A DNA stretch of 9,540 bases from CAYURP01 sp964447175. Lineage in GTDB: Bacteria > Zixibacteria > MSB-5A5 > SM23-73-2. The stretch spans positions 1 to 9,540 of the forward strand of contig CAYURP010000066.1 in the NCBI GenBank assembly GCA_964447175.1, in the 5' to 3' direction. This document shows, in pieces, positions 6,830 through 9,540 of the stretch. The position numbers and the translations under genes were made by a program. How positions within the stretch are numbered: position 1 is the stretch's first letter; every line of letters begins with the position of its first letter. The notes below the pieces were generated by a model. The model saw only the letters and a list, made by a program, of their open reading frames with translations, did no database searches and was not told the origin of the DNA.

Positions 6830-6958
6830 GTTGGTGGTGGAAATCCAATTCCACCACCAACGAGGGAGCTGAAGCTCGCTGCTACATTTTCATTACCATG
6901 ATTTATGTAGTTGTATGCTTCACCATACTAAAAACGCCTAGTAAATTGGGCAACTACA
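6830..6958. repeat. Composite palindromic repeat, copy 1
   Basis: Three modules in order: a 13-bp perfect stem GTTGGTGGTGGAA/TTCCACCACCAAC with a 6-nt loop (6830-6861); a small hairpin GAGCT-GA-AGCTC (6866-6877) followed by CTACATT; and a three-way junction with outer arms GTAGTTG (6907-6913) and CAACTAC (6951-6957) that enclose hairpin TATG/CATA, the linker CTAAAAACG and hairpin CCTA/TTGG. The same modules recur in the same order at 7130-7288. Confidence 0.72.
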
Positions 6959-6971
6959 AAAAAATTTCATC

Positions 6972-7034
6972 GGGTAGGACAAGGTCTCTTGACCTTGTCC
7001 ATAGATTTCTGGGTCAGGAGACCCAGAACTACCC
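6972..7034. repeat. Three-way-junction palindrome between the two composite copies
   Basis: Outer arms GGGTA (6972-6976) and TACCC (7030-7034) enclose two perfect hairpins: GGACAAGGTC-TCTT-GACCTTGTCC (6977-7000) and TTCTGGGTC-AGGA-GACCCAGAA (7007-7028). The architecture is that of the GTAGTTG elements although the sequence differs. Confidence 0.65.
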
Positions 7035-7042
7035 ATTGACTC

Positions 7043-7061
7043 ACAGGTTGGGACAACCTGT
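7043..7061. repeat. Short hairpin ACAGGTTG/CAACCTGT
   Basis: An 8-bp perfect stem with a GGA loop, followed on the plus strand by TTTATAG. On that strand it could act as a weak terminator, but no plus-strand gene ends here, so I treat it as part of the hairpin cluster. Confidence 0.5.
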
Positions 7062-7079
7062 TTTATAGAATGAGAAATA

Positions 7080-7107
7080 CCAGAACCTGACTTAAGTCAG
7101 GTTCTGG
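7080..7107. repeat. Perfect 28-bp palindrome
   Basis: Two 14-base arms (CCAGAACCTGACTT and its exact complement) meet without a spacer. A loop-free palindrome of this length is two-fold symmetric, so it could be a dimeric protein site as well as a hairpin. Confidence 0.65.
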
Positions 7108-7129
7108 CATCCACCCCATATGTCCCTTG

Positions 7130-7288
7130 GTTGGTGGCAATCCCCAGCTTCTTTAGCTGGATCATTTGGATAATTCCACCAACAACACAATGGAGGGCTA
7201 AAGCCCTCCTCTACATTATTCATTGCCTTGATTTATGTAGTTGCGCGATTCATCGCGCTAAAAACGCCCAATGAATTGGGCAACTACA
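7130..7288. repeat. Composite palindromic repeat, copy 2
   Basis: Same module order as copy 1: stem GTTGGTGG/CCACCAAC (7130-7137, 7176-7183), here enclosing an extra CCAGCT/AGCTGG hairpin (7144-7160); hairpin GGAGGGCT-AA-AGCCCTCC (7192-7209) followed by CTACATT; and the three-way junction with arms GTAGTTG (7237-7243) and CAACTAC (7281-7287), hairpins CGCG/CGCG and CCCAAT/ATTGGG. Bases 7221-7288 align without gaps to 6891-6958 with about 13 differences in 68. Confidence 0.72.
7259..7281 (-). terminator. Intrinsic terminator of the heptose/MBL/PHP operon, inside repeat copy 2
   Basis: On the minus strand GCCCAAT-TC-ATTGGGC is followed directly by GTTTTTAG, 27 bp past the stop codon of the PHP gene. 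The stem belongs to the three-way-junction repeat, and the T run is its conserved linker read in reverse. The weaker counterpart in copy 1 (6951-6929) also has the T run. Confidence 0.6.
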
Positions 7289-7307
7289 TTTTTCATTCAA
7301 GGAGGAT

Positions 7308-8141
7308 TTATTTCAGCAATTCTGTTCTCGATTCGGGAAAAAGCTCTAAGGTCAACAAGTAGGCTTCTTCGAGATCTTTTCCCAGATCTTCTAATTTGTG
7401 GGCGTCGGAGCCAATGGCAACAACTCTTACTCCAGATGCTTTTGCTGATTCCAGGATCTCTCTTGAGGGATAAAAATCATTTTGTCCCTGTCTTCGGGCT
7501 GATGTGTTTATTTCGATCCCGACATTATTTGAGGTTAAGGCATCAAGAGTAGGTTGAATGTAATCTCGGTGGGCTGTGAGGATTTCCTCACCATAAAAAG
7601 AGAGCCCATATTTTCTATAGCAGTCCAGATGAGCAATACAATGAAAAAGATCGGATGAAGCAGCTTGAGCAAGGACACCATAATACTCCTCACACATCTT
7701 GTACACATTTTTCCTCTTGAAATAGGTTTCAGCTTCTACAGATGATGTTATGGCAATATGGTCCAGACAGTGAACCGCACCTAATAGATAATCCAGATTA
7801 AATTGAGCCAGATCCTTTCGCAAAGCCTCCTCTATGTGAGGAGCATAATCCACCTCCAGACCAGCTAAAACCTCAAGTCCCGATTTAAAATACTTCTGGT
7901 TTGCTTTCCTGATCTCATCTATGTATCGATTTACTAAATCTGGTGTCACCGAAACAGTTTTACCATCAACCTTCATTAAAAAGTCAAATTCCTTTCTCAC
8001 CGGATCAGCATCATAATGGGTGGTAAAGCATATTCTTTTAATGCCAATTTCCAATGCTTTCTGGCAATATTGATCTATGGTTCCAGATGCATCTATAGAG
8101 TAATCCGGATGAACGTGATAATCAGATAGACCATTAATCAA
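7308..8141 (-). CDS. PHP-family phosphatase, histidinol-phosphatase (HisK)-like
   Basis: Numbering from the proposed TTG start gives 277 residues, close to the usual 260-280 of HisK-type PHP phosphatases, which release phosphate from L-histidinol phosphate with a cluster of metal ions. The metal ligands are visible: HVH at 9-11, H42 in FTTHYD, E96 in GLEVDY, H124 in GAVHCLDH, H171 in IAHLD and GSDAH with D246 and H248. An in-frame ATG at 8225 would add 28 residues lying wholly inside the upstream gene, and no ATG occurs before the HxH motif. TTG at 8141 with AGGGGG 5-6 nt upstream is therefore the best start; it overlaps the MBL stop by 8 nt, which suggests translational coupling. No other histidine gene is near, so a different phosphoester substrate is possible. 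Confidence 0.88.
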   Translation of the reverse strand: MINGLSDYHVHPDYSIDASGTIDQYCQKALEIGIKRICFTTHYDADPVRKEFDFLMKVDGKTVSVTPDLVNRYIDEIRKANQKYFKSGLEVLAGLEVDYAPHIEEALRKDLAQFNLDYLLGAVHCLDHIAITSSVEAETYFKRKNVYKMCEEYYGVLAQAASSDLFHCIAHLDCYRKYGLSFYGEEILTAHRDYIQPTLDALTSNNVGIEINTSARRQGQNDFYPSREILESAKASGVRVVAIGSDAHKLEDLGKDLEEAYLLTLELFPESRTELLK

Positions 8142-8766
8142 GATTCCCCCTGATCCAGGGATTGTTTTTCTTCTCCTCACCAATAGTTGTCTCAGGGCCA
8201 TGTCCTGGGTGAACCACCGTATCATCCGGCTTTGATAAGATTTTATTTTTTATGGAGTTTAAAAGCTGGGTGTGAGATGCCCCGGGGAAGTCGGTTCTTC
8301 CAATACCACCACAAAACAATGCATCACCGGTGAAAATCATCTTATCCCCAAAAAGGGATATGCCGCCGGGGGAATGCCCCGGAGTATACAAAACCTCAAG
8401 TTCCATAGCTCCTACCTTTACCTTATCCCCATCATCCAGGAATTTGTCTGCTTTGGGACAGATCAGATCCTCTCCGGTAAAAGAGGATAAGTTATAGATT
8501 GGGTCAACCAGCATGTCTGAATCCGCAGGGTGTATCAAAATCAGGGCATTGGTCTTTTTCTTAAGTTCATTTAAGGCTGCAATGTGATCCGCATGACCAT
8601 GAGTTAGAATTATGTATTTTATGTTCAGATCTTCCTTTTGAATAACCCTTTCGATCTCATCAATATCACCACCCGGATCAATTACCACGCCCTCTTTTGT
8701 TTTTTCATCCCCCAGTATATAGCAATTAGTTTGTAAATCACCAACTACGAGTTTTCTAACCTGCAT
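8134..8766 (-). CDS. Metallo-beta-lactamase-fold hydrolase, glyoxalase II-like
   Basis: 210 residues, the full length of the small GloB-like/YcbL-like group of the family; the glyoxalase II enzymes hydrolyse S-acyl-glutathione thioesters, but substrates of the short members are often unknown. The two-metal site is complete: THGHADH at 55-61 (H56, H58, D60, H61), H131 in TPGHSPGG, D148 in TGDALF and H189 in HPGHG. GGIGRTDFPG at 153-162 is the signature loop of this subgroup. No signal peptide is present, so it is cytoplasmic. It starts 3 nt after the stop of the fusion gene (AGGA about 11 nt before the ATG) and overlaps the PHP gene, hence one operon. The missing C-terminal glutathione-binding helical domain of classical glyoxalase II argues for another thioester or ester. 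Confidence 0.92.
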   Translation of the reverse strand: MQVRKLVVGDLQTNCYILGDEKTKEGVVIDPGGDIDEIERVIQKEDLNIKYIILTHGHADHIAALNELKKKTNALILIHPADSDMLVDPIYNLSSFTGEDLICPKADKFLDDGDKVKVGAMELEVLYTPGHSPGGISLFGDKMIFTGDALFCGGIGRTDFPGASHTQLLNSIKNKILSKPDDTVVHPGHGPETTIGEEKKNNPWIRGNLD

Positions 8767-8769
8767 AGA

Positions 8770-9540
8770 TTATGAATCCTGTTTTACATAACTTTTAGTT
8801 CGCCTTTGGTAATTCTTCCGAATCCATAAGGCTGCTTCCAGAAGGTTCTCCGCTACAAAATCCGGCTTGACGTCTGAGCATCCTTTTATTTTCTCCAGCT
8901 CTTTTTTTCCATAACCGGTTAAAACCAACCCTCCCTTACCTCCCATGTTTTTCCCCAGCATCACATCTGAAAGTTTATCCCCTACAGCCCACGAGTTTTT
9001 CAGATTCAAATTAAGTTTTGAGGAGGCCTGGTTTACCATTTCCAGATTTGGCTTTCTGCACTCACAATTCTCTTCCGGGCTATGGGGGCAATAGTATACG
9101 CCATCAATATCCAGACTTTCTTTTTTTAGCTGGTTCAGTATAAATTCATTTATCTTATCAACGATTTTTTCTGTAAGAATACCCCGGCCTACTCCGGATT
9201 GATTGGAAACAATAACTACTTTATAACCCATTTCCTTAAATATCTTAACTGCCTTAATTGAACCAGGTACAAATTCCACATCCTCAACTTTAGAAATGAA
9301 GTTTTTATCCTGGATTAAAGTTCCATCCCGATCCACAAAAACAGCTTTTTGTCTTTGCAGAAATTCAGATGCTTTTTTAGCTACCCCTTCAGGTGAAATC
9401 CTATCCATACAATATCTTTCTTTTCTGTGGCATTCTCTTTTTCCGTGCAAGCTGCAGGGGCTACATTTTTCATTAACCGTTATCCCGATACTGTCCTGTC
9501 CCAGAGGGGAAAACCCCAATTTAGGATGAGTGGGACCAAA
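8770..9540 (-). CDS. gmhB: Fused GT9 heptosyltransferase C-terminus and GmhB-type heptose-bisphosphate phosphatase (5' end cut by window)
   Basis: The frame is open through base 9540, so the N-terminus lies outside. The visible 256 residues begin FGPTHPKLGFSPLGQ, the C-terminal end of glycosyltransferase family 9 (ADP-heptose:LPS heptosyltransferase), and continue with the Cys pattern CSPC..C......CM and ISPEGV typical of that end (to about residue 58). Without a stop there follows a complete HAD-IIIA domain: DRDGT (catalytic D70, D72), VSNQSGVGRG, the zinc loop CPH...C-E-CRKP (C151, H153, C159, C161) and GDKLSD (D188, D192). GmhB removes the 7-phosphate of D-glycero-D-manno-heptose 1,7-bisphosphate in ADP-heptose synthesis, so both halves serve LPS core heptose. 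A start at the in-frame TTG at 9519 would cut the heptosyltransferase tail and has no support. The gene is first (in view) of the operon with MBL and PHP. Confidence 0.86.
   Translation of the reverse strand, partial: FGPTHPKLGFSPLGQDSIGITVNEKCSPCSLHGKRECHRKERYCMDRISPEGVAKKASEFLQRQKAVFVDRDGTLIQDKNFISKVEDVEFVPGSIKAVKIFKEMGYKVVIVSNQSGVGRGILTEKIVDKINEFILNQLKKESLDIDGVYYCPHSPEENCECRKPNLEMVNQASSKLNLNLKNSWAVGDKLSDVMLGKNMGGKGGLVLTGYGKKELEKIKGCSDVKPDFVAENLLEAALWIRKNYQRRTKSYVKQDS

Larger units (their letters stand above)
6684..7307. other. Intergenic cluster of palindromic hairpins
   Basis: No gene is seen in this 624-bp stretch. It holds about ten hairpins: 6759-6791, 6830-6861, 6866-6877, the composite 6907-6957, the composite 6972-7034, 7043-7061, 7080-7107, 7130-7183 with an inner 7144-7160, 7192-7209, and the composite 7237-7287. 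Such clusters of extragenic palindromes are known as REP-like sequences; several here share a modular order and are described separately. Confidence 0.75.

Noticed and set aside
6891..6960. tRNA-like gene from the cloverleaf shape
   Set aside because: No TTCGA loop, no anticodon arm of proper length and no CCA end; only two arms inside the outer stem.
6759..7288. CRISPR array
   Set aside because: The repeats are palindromes of different sequence and spacing, without a constant direct repeat or regular spacers.

Overview
The window is coded entirely on the minus strand. It suggests an uncultured Gram-negative bacterium of the FCB/candidate-phylum type (Zixibacteria, Stahlbacteria/WOR-3 or Edwardsbacteria-like). 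Three things point that way: a secreted multidomain protein with a dockerin, cohesin-like domains and a C-terminal YPNPFN (FlgD-like / type A sorting) motif; LPS heptose enzymes; and an intergenic region packed with short palindromic repeats. This placement is an inference from protein style, not from a marker gene comparison.

Layout in the direction of transcription (right to left). (1) 9540-7308 is a tight operon: a heptosyltransferase C-terminus fused to a GmhB-type phosphatase (runs off the right edge), a metallo-beta-lactamase-fold hydrolase and a PHP-family phosphatase that most likely starts at a TTG. (2) 7307-6684 is an intergenic cluster of about ten hairpins. It contains two copies, offset by exactly 330 bp, of a three-way-junction repeat with compensatory base changes; one copy also looks like the terminator of the operon. 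(3) 6683-5457 is tyrS. (4) 5456-4994 is a very AT-rich stretch with two near-identical sigma70-like promoters. (5) 4993-4504 holds two tandem paralogous small genes (58 and 55 aa, about 36% identical without gaps). Each is followed by an intrinsic terminator, and the two terminators are themselves related. (6) 4503-4039 is a leader with several Shine-Dalgarno-like tracts and a hairpin. (7) 4038-1 is one uninterrupted reading frame of 1346 codons, cut by the left edge: signal peptide, NosD-like beta-helix, cohesin-like domain, Ig-like modules, dockerin, second cohesin-like domain, start of the C-terminal sorting domain.

The LPS-heptose fusion gene and the secreted protein both concern the cell envelope. 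TyrRS is housekeeping. The MBL and PHP enzymes are metal-dependent hydrolases whose substrates cannot be fixed from context. The least explained parts are the tandem small-gene/terminator pair and the covarying hairpin repeats. I see no rRNA, tRNA, CRISPR array, transposase or phage gene.
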